Of a stretch of DNA of 64,000 bases, positions 52,823-61,272 are shown piece after piece. Source of the DNA: Saccharothrix longispora (GTDB lineage: Bacteria; Actinomycetota; Actinomycetes; Mycobacteriales; Pseudonocardiaceae); the NCBI RefSeq assembly GCF_030852425.1, contig NZ_NSDM01000014.1, positions 124,001 to 188,000 of the forward strand. Direction: 5' to 3'. How positions within the stretch are numbered: position 1 is the stretch's first letter; every line of letters starts with the position of its first letter. The position numbers were made by a program, and so were the translations under genes. Under the pieces are notes generated by a model. It did no database searches. It was not told the DNA's origin and saw only the letters and a program-made list of their open reading frames with translations.

Positions 52823-54076
52823 TCAGGAGGTGGCGGTCGTGGAGCGCACGGGCGCCGACGTCCTGGCGAACGCGACGGCTTCGTCGAAGCGGGCTCGTTG
52901 AGCGACGAGCCGGCGGTACCTCATGACGTGGCGCTGCCCGTTCAGGGTCAGCACCCCGGTCAGGCGGTCGCCCTCGCGGTACAGCGCGACGAAGTGGTCG
53001 CCGGCCGGGTCGCCCGAGACGATCTCGAGACCGTCCTCTGCCGTGACACCCGCGAACTGGATGCGCGAGCCGTACCAGTCCGACCAGAAGTACGGGACCG
53101 TCGTGTAGGGCCGGGCATCTGCCGGTGCCACCGCGTTGCGTGCGGCACGCGCCCCCTGCTCGGCGGCGGCGGACCAGTGCTCCACCCGCATCGAGCGGTC
53201 GAACAGGGGGTTGTGCCAGCGGGCGACGTCTCCCGCGGCGTGGACGCCGGGTGCGCCGGCGCCGAGGAACTCGTCGCAGACCACGCCGTCGTCGACGGGC
53301 AGTCCGCTGCCGGCGAGCCAGTCCGTGCGGGGCACCGCCCCGATGCCGACGACGACCAGGTCGGCGCCGATCACGGTGCCGTCGGTGAGGCGGACGCCCT
53401 CTACCCGGTCAGTGCCCTCCACCGCGGCCACGGCCTGTCCGCAGCGCAGCACGGTGCCGTTGCGGGTGTGCAACGACGACAGCGCGGCACCGAGCTCGGG
53501 CCCGACGGACCGGACCAGTGGCGCCGGCAGCGCCTCCACGACAGTTGCCGGCAAGCCGCGCTCGCGGGCGGCCGAGGCCACCTCGGACCCGACGAATCCG
53601 GCCCCCACGACGACGGTGCGAGCACCCTCGTCCAGAGCACGTCGGACCGCGCGCGCATCGTCGAGCGTCCGCAGGACGTGCACACCTGCCAGGCCTTCCG
53701 TTCCCGGCAGGCCGCGGGCCGCGGCGCCGGTGGCGATGACCAGCGCGTCATAGGCCACCTCTGCACCGCCGGCGTGCACGACCCCGGTGTCCGGGTCGAG
53801 TCCGGCGGCCGGGGTGTCGAGCAGGAGTTCCACGTCCAGCTGGTCGACGAGCTCCGCGCGGCTGCGGAAGGTCACCGGTTCGGTCGAGCCTCCTGGGGCC
53901 AGCATCTGCTTCGACAGCGGCGGCCGGTCGTAAGGGAGGTGGGGCTCGTCGCCGATCAGGGTGATGCGGCCGGCGAACCCGGCCTTGCGCGCTGCCTCGA
54001 CCGCGCGCAGACCCGCGAGCGAGGCGCCGACGACCACGAGCGAGCGGGGTCCTGTGCGGACCGTCGTGGCGCTCAC
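52823..54076 (-). CDS. FAD-dependent ferredoxin reductase
   Basis: 417 residues from GTG 54076 (4-bp overlap with the ferredoxin stop). FAD motif SLVVVGASLAGLRAVEAARK, GDEPHLPYDRPPLSK, NADH motif ARTVVVGAGFVGSEVASAAR, the second FAD motif GVHAAGDVARWHNPLFDRSM with RVEHWSAAAEQGARAARN, and the C-terminal dimer/interface domain VPYFWSDWYGSRIQFAGV. This is the standard reductase (class I) feeding bacterial P450 and Rieske systems via the adjacent ferredoxin. Confidence 0.9.
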   Translation of the reverse strand: MSATTVRTGPRSLVVVGASLAGLRAVEAARKAGFAGRITLIGDEPHLPYDRPPLSKQMLAPGGSTEPVTFRSRAELVDQLDVELLLDTPAAGLDPDTGVVHAGGAEVAYDALVIATGAAARGLPGTEGLAGVHVLRTLDDARAVRRALDEGARTVVVGAGFVGSEVASAARERGLPATVVEALPAPLVRSVGPELGAALSSLHTRNGTVLRCGQAVAAVEGTDRVEGVRLTDGTVIGADLVVVGIGAVPRTDWLAGSGLPVDDGVVCDEFLGAGAPGVHAAGDVARWHNPLFDRSMRVEHWSAAAEQGARAARNAVAPADARPYTTVPYFWSDWYGSRIQFAGVTAEDGLEIVSGDPAGDHFVALYREGDRLTGVLTLNGQRHVMRYRRLVAQRARFDEAVAFARTSAPVRSTTATS

Positions 54077-54264
54077 GGTTCCAGCCCCAGTGCCAGGGCC
54101 GGGCAGCCCTCGACGGCCGCGGTCACCTCGTCCAGCGCGCCTTCCGGCACCTCGGTGGACAACACGACCAGTTCGCCGTTGTCGTCCACCTCGAACACGG
54201 TGGGCGCGAAGGACTCGCAGATCCCGATGCCGGTGCACCTGGCCCGGTCCAGGACGATCCTCAT
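54073..54264 (-). CDS. [3Fe-4S] ferredoxin of the P450 operon
   Basis: 63 residues from ATG 54264, overlapping the P450 stop (ATGA). Cysteines 10, 16 and 54 in RARCTGIGICESFAPTVF and EGCPALAL; the residue at the usual second-Cys position (13) is Ile, so a 3Fe-4S cluster is expected. The DNGELVVL strand is typical of P450-linked ferredoxins. It carries electrons from the reductase to the P450. Confidence 0.9.
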   Translation of the reverse strand: MRIVLDRARCTGIGICESFAPTVFEVDDNGELVVLSTEVPEGALDEVTAAVEGCPALALGLEP

Positions 54265-55463
54265 CGGACAGGCGCCTTCCCGCTCGCGGCACCCAGGCGG
54301 ACGTGCATGGTCCGGACGCCGGGCACCATGGTCGAGCGCATCCGCAACACCTCGCCGGTGAGCTCGACGCGGTCGAAGCGGGCGAGGAACTCCTCGAAGA
54401 ACACCCTGGCCTCGAGCCGGGCCAATGACAGCCCCAGGCAGGCGTGCTCGCCGGTGCCGAAGGCCAGGTGCGGGTTGGGGCGGCGGGTGACGTCGAACTG
54501 CTCGGCGGTGTCGCCGAAGACGTCCTCGTCGCGGTTGGCGGCGCCGTAGAGCAGCACGACCGCCTGTCCCTCCCTGATGGACCTGCCTCGCAGCTCGACG
54601 TCCTCGGTGGCCCAGCGGGTCATGTGCGTGACCGGGGAGACGTAGCGCAGCATCTCCTCGACCGCGGAGGGGATCAGGCTCGGGTCCTCGACGAGCATCC
54701 GCAGCTGCTCGGGGTGGTCGACCAGCGCGATGGTGCCCAGCGCGATCAGGTTGCGCGTGGTCTCGTTGCCGGCGACGAGCAGCAGGTGCAGGAACGACAT
54801 GAGTTCGTCGTGGGACAGGCTCTCGCCGTCGACCTCGGCGTCCATGAGGATCGAGATGAGGTCGTTGGCGCGGCGCTGCTCCCGCAGTTCGATCAGCCGG
54901 CGGAAATACGTGGTCAGCGCCCCGAACGCCTCCTGCGAGGTCAACGTGATGCCGGGGTCGGCAGAGCCGACGGAGGCGTCGGACCAGGCGCGGAACTGCT
55001 CCCAGTCCTCGGCCGGCGCTCCGAGCAGGTCGGCGATGATGCGGACGGGGACCTTCGCGACGAGCCCCTCGGCGTACTCGAGTTCGACGCCTGCCTCCGC
55101 GGAGTCGAGCACACCGCGCACGATCGCGCGGATGTCGGGCTCCATCGCGTTGACGTGCCTGGGGGTGAAGCCCTTCGAGATCAGCTTGCGCAACGCGTTG
55201 TGCCGCGGCGGATCGGTCGTGATCAGCATCGGGCGCGGGTCGGCCGTCCGGGGCTTGCCGTCGGGCATCAGCACTCCCTTGGCCGACGAGAAGAGGTGCG
55301 GCCGCGAGCCGATGAACTTGATGTCCTCGTAGCGGGTGATCCCCCAGAACCCGCCGTTGGCGCTGGTCCAGTGCACCGGGGAGTTCCGACGCAGGTCCCG
55401 GTAGGCCGGTGCGGGATCACCGATGTAGAAGTCGGGCAGGTGCAGCGGGTAGTTCGGTTCCAC
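54261..55463 (-). CDS. Cytochrome P450
   Basis: 400 residues from GTG 55463, with GAAGGGAA about 9 bp upstream. I-helix LLLVAGNETTRNLIALGT (Glu/Thr pair for O2 activation), K-helix EEMLRY (Glu270, Arg273), and the heme loop LAFGTGEHACLGLSLARLEA with the ligand Cys342. GITRYEDIKFIGSRPHLFSS and the length are typical of bacterial soluble P450s. First gene of a five-gene operon with overlapping junctions and its own redox chain, so it should be catalytically self-sufficient in the cell. Substrate unknown. Confidence 0.92.
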   Translation of the reverse strand: MEPNYPLHLPDFYIGDPAPAYRDLRRNSPVHWTSANGGFWGITRYEDIKFIGSRPHLFSSAKGVLMPDGKPRTADPRPMLITTDPPRHNALRKLISKGFTPRHVNAMEPDIRAIVRGVLDSAEAGVELEYAEGLVAKVPVRIIADLLGAPAEDWEQFRAWSDASVGSADPGITLTSQEAFGALTTYFRRLIELREQRRANDLISILMDAEVDGESLSHDELMSFLHLLLVAGNETTRNLIALGTIALVDHPEQLRMLVEDPSLIPSAVEEMLRYVSPVTHMTRWATEDVELRGRSIREGQAVVLLYGAANRDEDVFGDTAEQFDVTRRPNPHLAFGTGEHACLGLSLARLEARVFFEEFLARFDRVELTGEVLRMRSTMVPGVRTMHVRLGAASGKAPVR

Positions 55464-55539
55464 GCGCGGTTCCCTTCAGGGGTGATGTGGGTGGCGGCGC
55501 GCTCCGGCATGGTCGTCATGACCTTCGACCGCCGTTCAG

Positions 55540-55563
55540 ATATGCGGTACAGTACACGCATAT
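55540..55563. promoter_or_regulatory. 24-bp palindrome between P450 operon and MarR gene
   Basis: ATATGCG (55540-55546) and CGCATAT (55557-55563) are exact complements around GTACAGTACA, which itself holds the palindrome GTACAGTAC. AT-rich for this genome and 77 bp from the P450 start. It is the best candidate operator for the divergent MarR regulator, controlling both directions. Confidence 0.65.
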
Positions 55564-55814
55564 TGCGAGGTGGTCTACACGTATCTTGGCGTACTTCCGG
55601 TGCTACCGCTGAAGTCGGCCGAGTACCGGGACAGGTGCTCGCGTACATTGCTCCAGGAAGCGGTGTGCACGTGAACCGCATCAGGCGGCGCGGCGTGGAC
55701 CGCGCGACCACTCCCGCCAGCTCGACGATTGGACGCGGTGACGCCGGCATGACGACCCACGGTGACGCAGGTGCTTCGATCCCTTCTCCGGCGGACCGGG
55801 AGCGGAGCGGACCC

Positions 55815-56336
55815 ATGACGCGGCAGACGCTCGAGAACCGCGTCTTCGACGCGATGGCGTTGCTCACGCGGACGACGGAGGACTTCTTCGAGCGGACCGC
55901 CGGCGGCATCTCCGCCGGGCTGCGCCGCGGCACCGCCTCGCCGCTGTTCGTGCTGCACCGCACCGGACCGCTGCGCGTGTCGCAGCTGGCGGAAGAGCTC
56001 GGCCTCGACCGCACGACGGTGACACGCCACCTCGACGACCTGGAGTCCCGCGGCCTGGTGATCCGGCGGCCCGACGAGCGGGACCGGCGCGCGATGGTGG
56101 CGAGCCTGACCCCGGCGGCCCGGGACTTCCTCGACGACATGAGGGTGCGCAACAGGGCGTTGATCCGGCGCATCTGCGCCGACTGGACGCGCGAAGAGCG
56201 CGCGGTGTTCGGGCGGCTGCTGCCGCGCTTCGCCGTCGAGGGCGAGAAGGTGTTCGGCAACGCGCCGATGCCGGACCCCGGGAGACCTCAGGGCCGTTCG
56301 CGTGGAACCGGCGGGGGCCCGGCCGGCCGAGGGTGA
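55815..56336 (+). CDS. MarR-family transcriptional regulator
   Basis: 173 residues from ATG 55815 (GGAG upstream); ATG 55749 would add 22 residues but lacks a good ribosome site. Winged helix: SPLFVLHRTGPLRVSQLAEE, LGLDRTTVTRHLDDLESRGL, VIRRPDERDRRAMVASLTPA (the DxRD/R wing), then the dimer helices. The last about 20 residues (Gly/Arg-rich, GRSRGTGGGPAGRG) look like junction sequence, since a truncated minus-strand gene begins at once; the native C-terminus may be altered. Divergent from the P450 operon, with a palindrome between. Confidence 0.85.
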   Translation: MTRQTLENRVFDAMALLTRTTEDFFERTAGGISAGLRRGTASPLFVLHRTGPLRVSQLAEELGLDRTTVTRHLDDLESRGLVIRRPDERDRRAMVASLTPAARDFLDDMRVRNRALIRRICADWTREERAVFGRLLPRFAVEGEKVFGNAPMPDPGRPQGRSRGTGGGPAGRG

Positions 56337-56338
56337 GA

Positions 56339-56665
56339 TGGGAGGCGGACCCGCTGGGCCCAGCCAGAAGGCGTACCGGACGCGCAGGTACGGAGCGTGT
56401 GCCTCGCCGAGCGCGCGGAAGGAGCCGAGCAGTTCCCGCTTGAGCCCCCGCAGGTAGCGGACGTTGACCCGGCCGCCCTCGTTGCGCTTGGCCTCCTGCA
56501 GCTCCGGGCGCCACAGGAGGTCCTCGGCCCGCGGGTGCCAGCGCAGGTCGACCTCGTGCAACGGCCGGTTGTGGGTGAGCACGACGACCTCGGCGGCCAG
56601 TTGGTCACGCGTGGCGGACGAGGCCGCGCCCCCGAGCGGCTCGAGCAGAGTTGCGCTGCCCACTT
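56339..56665 (-). pseudogene. Spore-photoproduct-lyase-family radical SAM protein, C-terminal fragment
   Basis: Minus strand: TRDQLAAEVVVLTHNRPLHE, VDLRWHPRAEDLLWRPELQE, AKRNEGGRVNVRYLRGLKRE, and VRYAF at the end. The consensus LTHNxxLHExNLxWHPxAEExLWxPxxQExK ... NVRYxxGxK ... VRYAF is characteristic of SplB-like proteins. The radical SAM N-part with its CxxxCxxC is absent. Confidence 0.6.
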
Positions 56666-56684
56666 CGGCACTCCGCACGATGAT

Positions 56685-56790
56685 TCAGTCGACCACGACC
56701 GGACCGGCCGATCGCACAGCCGTGCCGTCCCTCCGTACGTCGCCGACCGGTCCTCGGCGGTCTGACCGACGAGCACGGAACTCCACGGTC
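56685..56790 (+). repeat. Right-end remnant of rve family B (rearranged)
   Basis: CGACCACGACCGGACCGGCC, then TCGCCGACCGGTCCTCGGCG and a CTGACCGACGAGCACG tail match about 48140-48235 of the intact element. The outermost end (CCCACTTCGGCACTCC, 56660) lies on the wrong side, so the piece is rearranged. Confidence 0.55.
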
Positions 56791-56802
56791 GACGGTGCCC
56801 GG

Positions 56803-57777
56803 TCAGCGGCCTTCTTCCCCGGTCAGCTGTTCGAGCAGGGTGAAGCCGTGCTGGTCCACCGAGATCGTGGTCGCGGAGAGGATGACCGCCGCGGTGCCGG
56901 CCGCGCGGTCCAGGCCCAGCCAGGTGCGGAATCCGCCGGTGCCGCCGTTGTGCCAGGTGATGGCACGGCCGTTGCGCTCGATCGTGATCCACGCCGCGCC
57001 GATGCGCACCACCCGGCCGGTGAAGTCCTCGACGGGGTCCAGGGCGGCAATGCCGGGCGCGGAGCCGTCGAGCAGGGCGGCGGCGAGGCGGGCCATGTCG
57101 CCGATGCGCGCGCGGATGCCCCCGGCCGGTGCCAGTGCTTCGCCCGTCCACGGCCGGCGCTCGCGGCCCCACCTGGTGGTTCCGGTGAGTGCGGCCGGTC
57201 GCAGGTCGGTCGGGGTGGCGGGCGCGTAGAACACGTCCAGGCCGAGAGGGGTGGCGACCCGGTCCCGGAGCAGGCCCTGGAACGTCGTGCCGGCGGCGCT
57301 CGCCAGGGCGTGCCCCAGGAGCTGGAAGCCCAGGTTGGAGTAGCGGGGCCGGGGTGGGCCGGGGCGCACGCCACGTGCCTGGGTGAGCAACTGGTCGAGC
57401 GTGTCGCCGTACGGGTTCGCGCCGTGCAGCCACAGTGCCAGCGACCTGCGCAGCGGGGAAGCCGCGGCGGGCAGGCTCGGCAGGCCCGAGCGGTGGGTGG
57501 TGACGGACGACAGCGTCACGCCCGACACCGGAGTGCCGTCCAGCGGCAGCAACTCGCCCAGCGTGGTGGACGGCCCGACCTCGCCCCGTTCCCGCGCGTC
57601 GGCGTAGAGCAGGCCGGTGATCCCCTTGGAGATCGAGCCGATCTCGAAGTCGGCGTCGGCGCACGCGCCCACGCTCGCCACCGACGTCCCGGCAGGCGAC
57701 ACCGTGGCGACGGCGGCCACCCGGTGCCGAGCCACCAAGCGCGCGACCGACTTCTCCGCAAGCGTTGCACCCGACAA
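56803..57777 (-). CDS. Serine hydrolase, beta-lactamase-like family (cytosolic)
   Basis: 324 residues from TTG 57777, with AAGGGGTGGG just upstream; no ATG/GTG fits better near the conserved start. No signal peptide. SxxK in FEIGSISKGITGLLY (Ser48-Lys51), YxN in PRYSNLGFQLLGHALAS, and HNGGTGGFRTWLGLDR as the third motif. Probably an esterase or beta-lactam-type hydrolase; without an export signal a role in the cytoplasm is likely. Flanked by family B IS remnants on both sides. Confidence 0.8.
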   Translation of the reverse strand: MSGATLAEKSVARLVARHRVAAVATVSPAGTSVASVGACADADFEIGSISKGITGLLYADARERGEVGPSTTLGELLPLDGTPVSGVTLSSVTTHRSGLPSLPAAASPLRRSLALWLHGANPYGDTLDQLLTQARGVRPGPPRPRYSNLGFQLLGHALASAAGTTFQGLLRDRVATPLGLDVFYAPATPTDLRPAALTGTTRWGRERRPWTGEALAPAGGIRARIGDMARLAAALLDGSAPGIAALDPVEDFTGRVVRIGAAWITIERNGRAITWHNGGTGGFRTWLGLDRAAGTAAVILSATTISVDQHGFTLLEQLTGEEGR

Positions 57778-57879
57778 GACCCACCCCTTGGAACCCTTTA
57801 CACGGCGACGGGCAAACGGTAGTCGGCGTGCCCCTGGACAACACGCTTCCTTCGACTACCGGTGATGCGACTTTGGTAT

Positions 57880-57991
57880 GCGGTGACGTCGGTACGCCGT
57901 CGACCGACCCTCGGCGACCTGATCAACGAGCACGAACCCACAGCAGCTCAACCGCAGGTCAGATCATGTAGCCCACTTTTGGCACCGTACA
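57880..57991 (+). repeat. Right-end remnant of rve family B
   Basis: CTCGGCGACCTGATCAACGA through TTTTGGCACCGTACAGG matches 48205-48289 with scattered changes. Confidence 0.6.
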
Positions 57992-58050
57992 GGCCGGCGG
58001 GCTGGTGTGCGCAGGCGGAAGGACGGGGCGACCTCGGGCTGTGGCCGCGC

Positions 58051-58722
58051 TCAGGCGGGCGACCCGCTGATCGGGAAGCCGATCCGGTGGATGTCGTCCG
58101 CGATGGCGGCGAGGGTGGTGGCGGGGTTGAGCGCGGCCACGACCTCGGTCGTCAGCGGACGCCCGGCATAGAGGTGGCGTACCGCCTCGAGGTCGACCGG
58201 CTGCTGGTAGTAGTCCTGCGCCCAGTCCTGGAACGCTTCCGGGCTGCCGTCGATGAGCAGGTCGAACAACCAGTCCGCACCGTCCTGGGCGTCATCGGGA
58301 AAGGCGATGTCGCCGTGCCGCCACCTGGCGTCACCCCACTCGCGCCACAGGCAGACCGTCACGCACGGCGTGCCCTCGTCGGTGAACGCGGGTTCGTCGA
58401 CCTGCGCCCGGAACACCTCCGGCACGGAGTCGGTCACGCCGGGCCACGGCTTGCCGTCGTCGGTGGCGTACGGACTGATCGGCGACTCGTGGTCGAACCC
58501 GCGCACGTACGCTCCGGATGCGGTGAACACGATGGAGTACTCGTTGCCACCACCGTCCTTCTGGGAGGCCAGTTCTTCGCCGGGTGCCCACGCGGGGTCG
58601 TAGGAGTGGTGGCGGTCCTCGTTGTCCGGGTCGAGCACCGCGTCCAGCACGGCGAGGACGCGACACAGGTCGCGCAGTTCGGGAATCGCGGGCAGCTTGT
58701 CCGCGATGTCGTAGGCGGTCAT
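58051..58722 (-). CDS. Conserved protein of unknown function
   Basis: 223 residues from ATG 58722. Acidic, soluble, no signal peptide: MTAYDIADKLPAIPELRDLC, VLDPDNEDRHHSYDPAWAPG, SIVFTASGAYVRGFDHESPI, then DWLFDLLIDGSPEAFQDWAQ and RPLTTEVVAALNPATTLAAI. The pattern resembles acidic immunity-like proteins, but no named family is recognised. It stands alone, with no toxin gene nearby. Confidence 0.65.
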   Translation of the reverse strand: MTAYDIADKLPAIPELRDLCRVLAVLDAVLDPDNEDRHHSYDPAWAPGEELASQKDGGGNEYSIVFTASGAYVRGFDHESPISPYATDDGKPWPGVTDSVPEVFRAQVDEPAFTDEGTPCVTVCLWREWGDARWRHGDIAFPDDAQDGADWLFDLLIDGSPEAFQDWAQDYYQQPVDLEAVRHLYAGRPLTTEVVAALNPATTLAAIADDIHRIGFPISGSPA

Positions 58723-58730
58723 GTGCACAT

Positions 58731-59120
58731 TCAATTGCGGTGTGCGGCGGCCTGCTCCTCCGGGGTCCACTCACGCCGTCCGGTTCCGTGAACACGGGGA
58801 CACGCGGAGGCCCCGGGCGTGCGGCCGGGGAGCACCTCCTGGGCGAAGTGGTCCAGCTCGGAGAGGTGGTCGACGAAGCTCAGCGTCATCCCGGAGAACC
58901 CGGACTGGTGGAAGCGCGCGATCCGGTCGGCGATGTCGTCGGGGCTGCCGATCAGGGGGCGGGTTCCGTGTCCGGTCGCGAACCGGGCGTGGAAGGCCGC
59001 AAGCATCTGGGGCGTGAAGGGCTTGGCGTGCAACCCCTGCGACCGCATGAGGTTGTCGACCGCGGCCCAGTCAGCGTGGTCGTGGGCGTAGTGGCGCAGG
59101 TACTCCTCGGCCCCGCGGGC
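58731..59120 (-). pseudogene. LLM-class flavin monooxygenase, C-terminal fragment
   Basis: GAEEYLRHYAHDHADWAAVD, NLMRSQGLHAKPFTPQMLAA, FHARFATGHGTRPLIGSPDD, GFSGMTLSFVDHLSELDHFA. This is the C-terminal third of luciferase-like monooxygenases (GHGxYPLVGxPDxVADxI). No N-terminal barrel. It differs from the intact LLM gene at 21520. Confidence 0.6.
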
Positions 59121-59675
59121 TGGGCGGCCCACCACGTGGGCCGGTGAGCCGGGCCTGCGACGCTTCACCTGTCGCGCGACCTCGTCGACGACCCGCGCCG
59201 CCGGATCGGGGCGAGCGGCCGCAGGGGCGGTCACGGTGCCGGGGAACTCGCGGGCAGGGGCGCAGGTGGGCGGTGGCCGCGCGCGGTTGCGCGCCGGGTC
59301 TACCGCGACGCGGTGCGGGCAGCCCGGTCCCGGCGAGGTGTCGGGCCGGCGCGATGACCAGCGCGGCGAGCGTGGCCAGGACCAGCGGGGCGAGGGGGAG
59401 TTCGGCGTCGCCGGTGCGCGCCAGGCGCAGTGCACGCGGTCCGGGGGCAGTACTCGGGAATTCGTGGCATCGCGCTGCTGGCCGGGTACGCCGTGGCCGC
59501 CGTGTCGGTGTCCGGGACGTTGGAGCGCTTCGACCTCACCTCACGGCTCCGGACGTCGGGTCGGGCCTGGTGTGGCGCGGTGACCGGGAGGGCGAGCCGA
59601 GTCCGTGGGACCGTTCTCCACGCGCCGGCGCTTGCCACCCGGGCCGGTCGCGCCGGCGGTCTGGTTGAATTTGCT
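59121..59675. other. Stretch with scattered coding-like scraps, no gene called
   Basis: On the minus strand 59330-59430 encodes a possible membrane helix (LAPLVLATLAALVIAPA). On the plus strand 59450-59540 reads GIRGIALLAGYAVAAVSVSG. Neither has a start, stop or family. The last about 130 bp should hold the promoter of the gene at 59676. Confidence 0.35.
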
Positions 59676-60122
59676 GTGGCTGACGGGTACCCGGGGGTTC
59701 TGACGGATCGAGACGTCCTGGTCGTGTGTGACGGCGCGGAGCTGCGGGTGCCGATGCGCGCCTTCCTGGACGGGTACGACGGGCCGCACCCCCGCTACCG
59801 GATCGAACTGGTGCTCCGGGGAGACCTGTTCACCGCTACGGGACCGGACATGTTCGAGGCGTTGCTGCGATTGCGGCGTCAACTGGAGCCGTACGGGTAT
59901 GCGGTGGCGGTGCAGGGTGCGCGGCGGGACGTGTGGTCGAGCGGCATGGCGCGGGACATGGGTGGCGGCATGAAGGCGTACGTGATGCGGCCGGGGAAGG
60001 AGGCGACGACGTCCGACCTGGTGCAGACCTTGGACGACGCGCCGGTTGAGCTGCTCGACACGATCGCCGAGCAAGAGAAGCGCCGGGACTCCTGGCACGG
60101 CCGACCCGCGGCGCCGTGGTGA
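59676..60122 (+). CDS. Conserved protein of unknown function
   Basis: 148 residues from GTG 59676 (the open frame extends upstream, but similarity to a compact globular protein begins at VADGYPGVLTDRDVLVVCDG). Continues AELRVPMRAFLDGYDGPHPR, GPDMFEALLRLRRQLEPYGY, AVAVQGARRDVWSSGMARDM, KAYVMRPGKEATTSDLVQTL. Highly ordered alpha/beta look, no motif known to me; I believe similar proteins are common in actinomycetes. Soluble. Cut off on the right by IS sequence 2 bp after its stop. Confidence 0.65.
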   Translation: MADGYPGVLTDRDVLVVCDGAELRVPMRAFLDGYDGPHPRYRIELVLRGDLFTATGPDMFEALLRLRRQLEPYGYAVAVQGARRDVWSSGMARDMGGGMKAYVMRPGKEATTSDLVQTLDDAPVELLDTIAEQEKRRDSWHGRPAAPW

Positions 60123-60300
60123 CCGAGCCCCCTTTCCAACCGCATCCGGCGTTGAGGTGGAGTGCGAGGATGGCTCGGGGCGGGTCGGTGATGCGGTGGT
60201 GGAGCAGCTGAGCCTGCGCAGGGGTCGCCAGGTCCTGGGGGTGGAGACCGCTCGTTCGCCAAGGGGCGGATGCGGGCGTGGGAGCGGTTGACCGCCTGCC
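60123..60300 (-). pseudogene. IS5-type (DDE_4) transposase, C-terminal scrap
   Basis: Minus strand RQAVNRSHARIRPL followed, in shifted frames, by a decayed version of the GERAVSTLKTWRPLRRL / STTRITDLIRAVL end seen at 8450-8600. The IS256 copy at 60301 is inserted at its AGGCGGTCAACCGC site. Confidence 0.6.
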
Positions 60301-61003
60301 GGGGTCTGTCGAACGAGCGGTGCAACTCGGGTTGAAGAGGGTTACTTGCGTCCGGCGGCCAGGCGGCCGTCGAAGGCGATCTCGAAGGCGTTCAGCGCCG
60401 GCTCCGGCGCATCATCCAGCGTTTGCGTCCGGTCCCGGTCGGGTCCAGGCTCATGATCGCGAGGTGGACGCACTTGAGTGCGGCCTGCTCGTGGGGGAAA
60501 TGGCCACGGGCCTTGACCGCGTGGTGGATGCCGACGTGCTGATGCTGGTCCGCGACGGGTCGACCGGGCTGCCCGACGCGGTCACCGCGGTCTGGCCGCG
60601 CACGGTCGTGCGGACCTGCGTGGTCCATTTGCCGCGCAACAGCTTCCGTTACGCCGGCCGCCAGCACCGGGACGTCATCGCCAAGGCCCTCAAACCCGCC
60701 TGCACCGTCCCGACCGAGGCCGCAGCACGTGAGCGGTTCGCCGAGTTCACCGACACGTGGGACGCCCGATATCCGGCGATCGTCCGGCTCTGGGGCAACG
60801 CCTGGGCGGAGTTCGTGCCCTTCCTCGCCTTCGGCGCGGAGATCCGGCGGGTGATCTGCTCGACCAGCGCCATCGAGTCCGTCAACGTCCGCATCATCGC
60901 GGTTGCGCAGCTTGGTCGGCACGTGCAGCCAGCACTTCGCGCCCTCGCCACCGTCGCCGGCCCAGAGCCCGAGGATGTCGCGGTGGCCTTCGCAGCCTGA
61001 CGG
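60301..61003 (-). mobile_element. IS256-family element, copy 2, with an internal inversion
   Basis: The outer end GGGGTCTGTCGAACGAGCGG starts at 60301. On the minus strand the element reads, from 61000, CEGHRDILGLWAGDGGEGAK, CWLHVPTKLRNRDDADV. The centre (60527-60895) codes on the plus strand (ADVLMLVRDGSTGLPDAVTA ... SAIESVNVRI). Then the minus strand resumes with HHAVKARGHFPHEQAALKCV, MSLDPTGTGRKRWMMRR, and a decayed LNAFEIAFDGRLAAGRK with TAA at 60342-60344. GATGC (60527-60531) and GCATC (60891-60895) mark the two breakpoints. The N-terminal half is missing. Confidence 0.8.
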
Positions 61004-61238
61004 CTGCACACGTCGGCACCAGGCTGGCGTCTCGTCCACGGCCCAAGCGCCCTGCAGGGGTAGCGGCGTGCACAGGCGAACCCTCACCGTGTTCGGCTGG
61101 TCGACTCGTGCCATCAGCCGTGTCGCGCACTGTGCCGGCACGTCCCCGCCCGACCGCATGGCGTGGACTGGGCGTCATGTCGATCACCTGAAGCGGTGGA
61201 CTGCCGGTCGACGCGAGAGTCTTGCCGATCAACCCGTC

Positions 61239-61256
61239 TATCTGATAGATATATCT
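61239..61256. promoter_or_regulatory. Overlapping palindromes upstream of the PadR gene
   Basis: TATCTGATAGATA (61239-61251) and AGATATATCT (61247-61256) overlap, 17 bp before ATG 61273. They are AT-rich and include possible -10 boxes (TAGATA, TATATC). A PadR-type repressor site and promoter are likely. Confidence 0.6.
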
Positions 61257-61272
61257 GGCAGAGAGAGGCGTG

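Noticed and set aside
54444-55748. Long plus-strand frame opposite the P450 leading into the MarR gene
   Set aside because: The upstream part is a P450 antisense shadow; only the region from 55749/55815 is the MarR protein.
59144-59668. Plus-strand 174-codon frame at 59.1-59.7 kb
   Set aside because: Arg/Gly/Ala-rich with no domain; overlaps the LLM remnant on the other strand and has no ribosome site.
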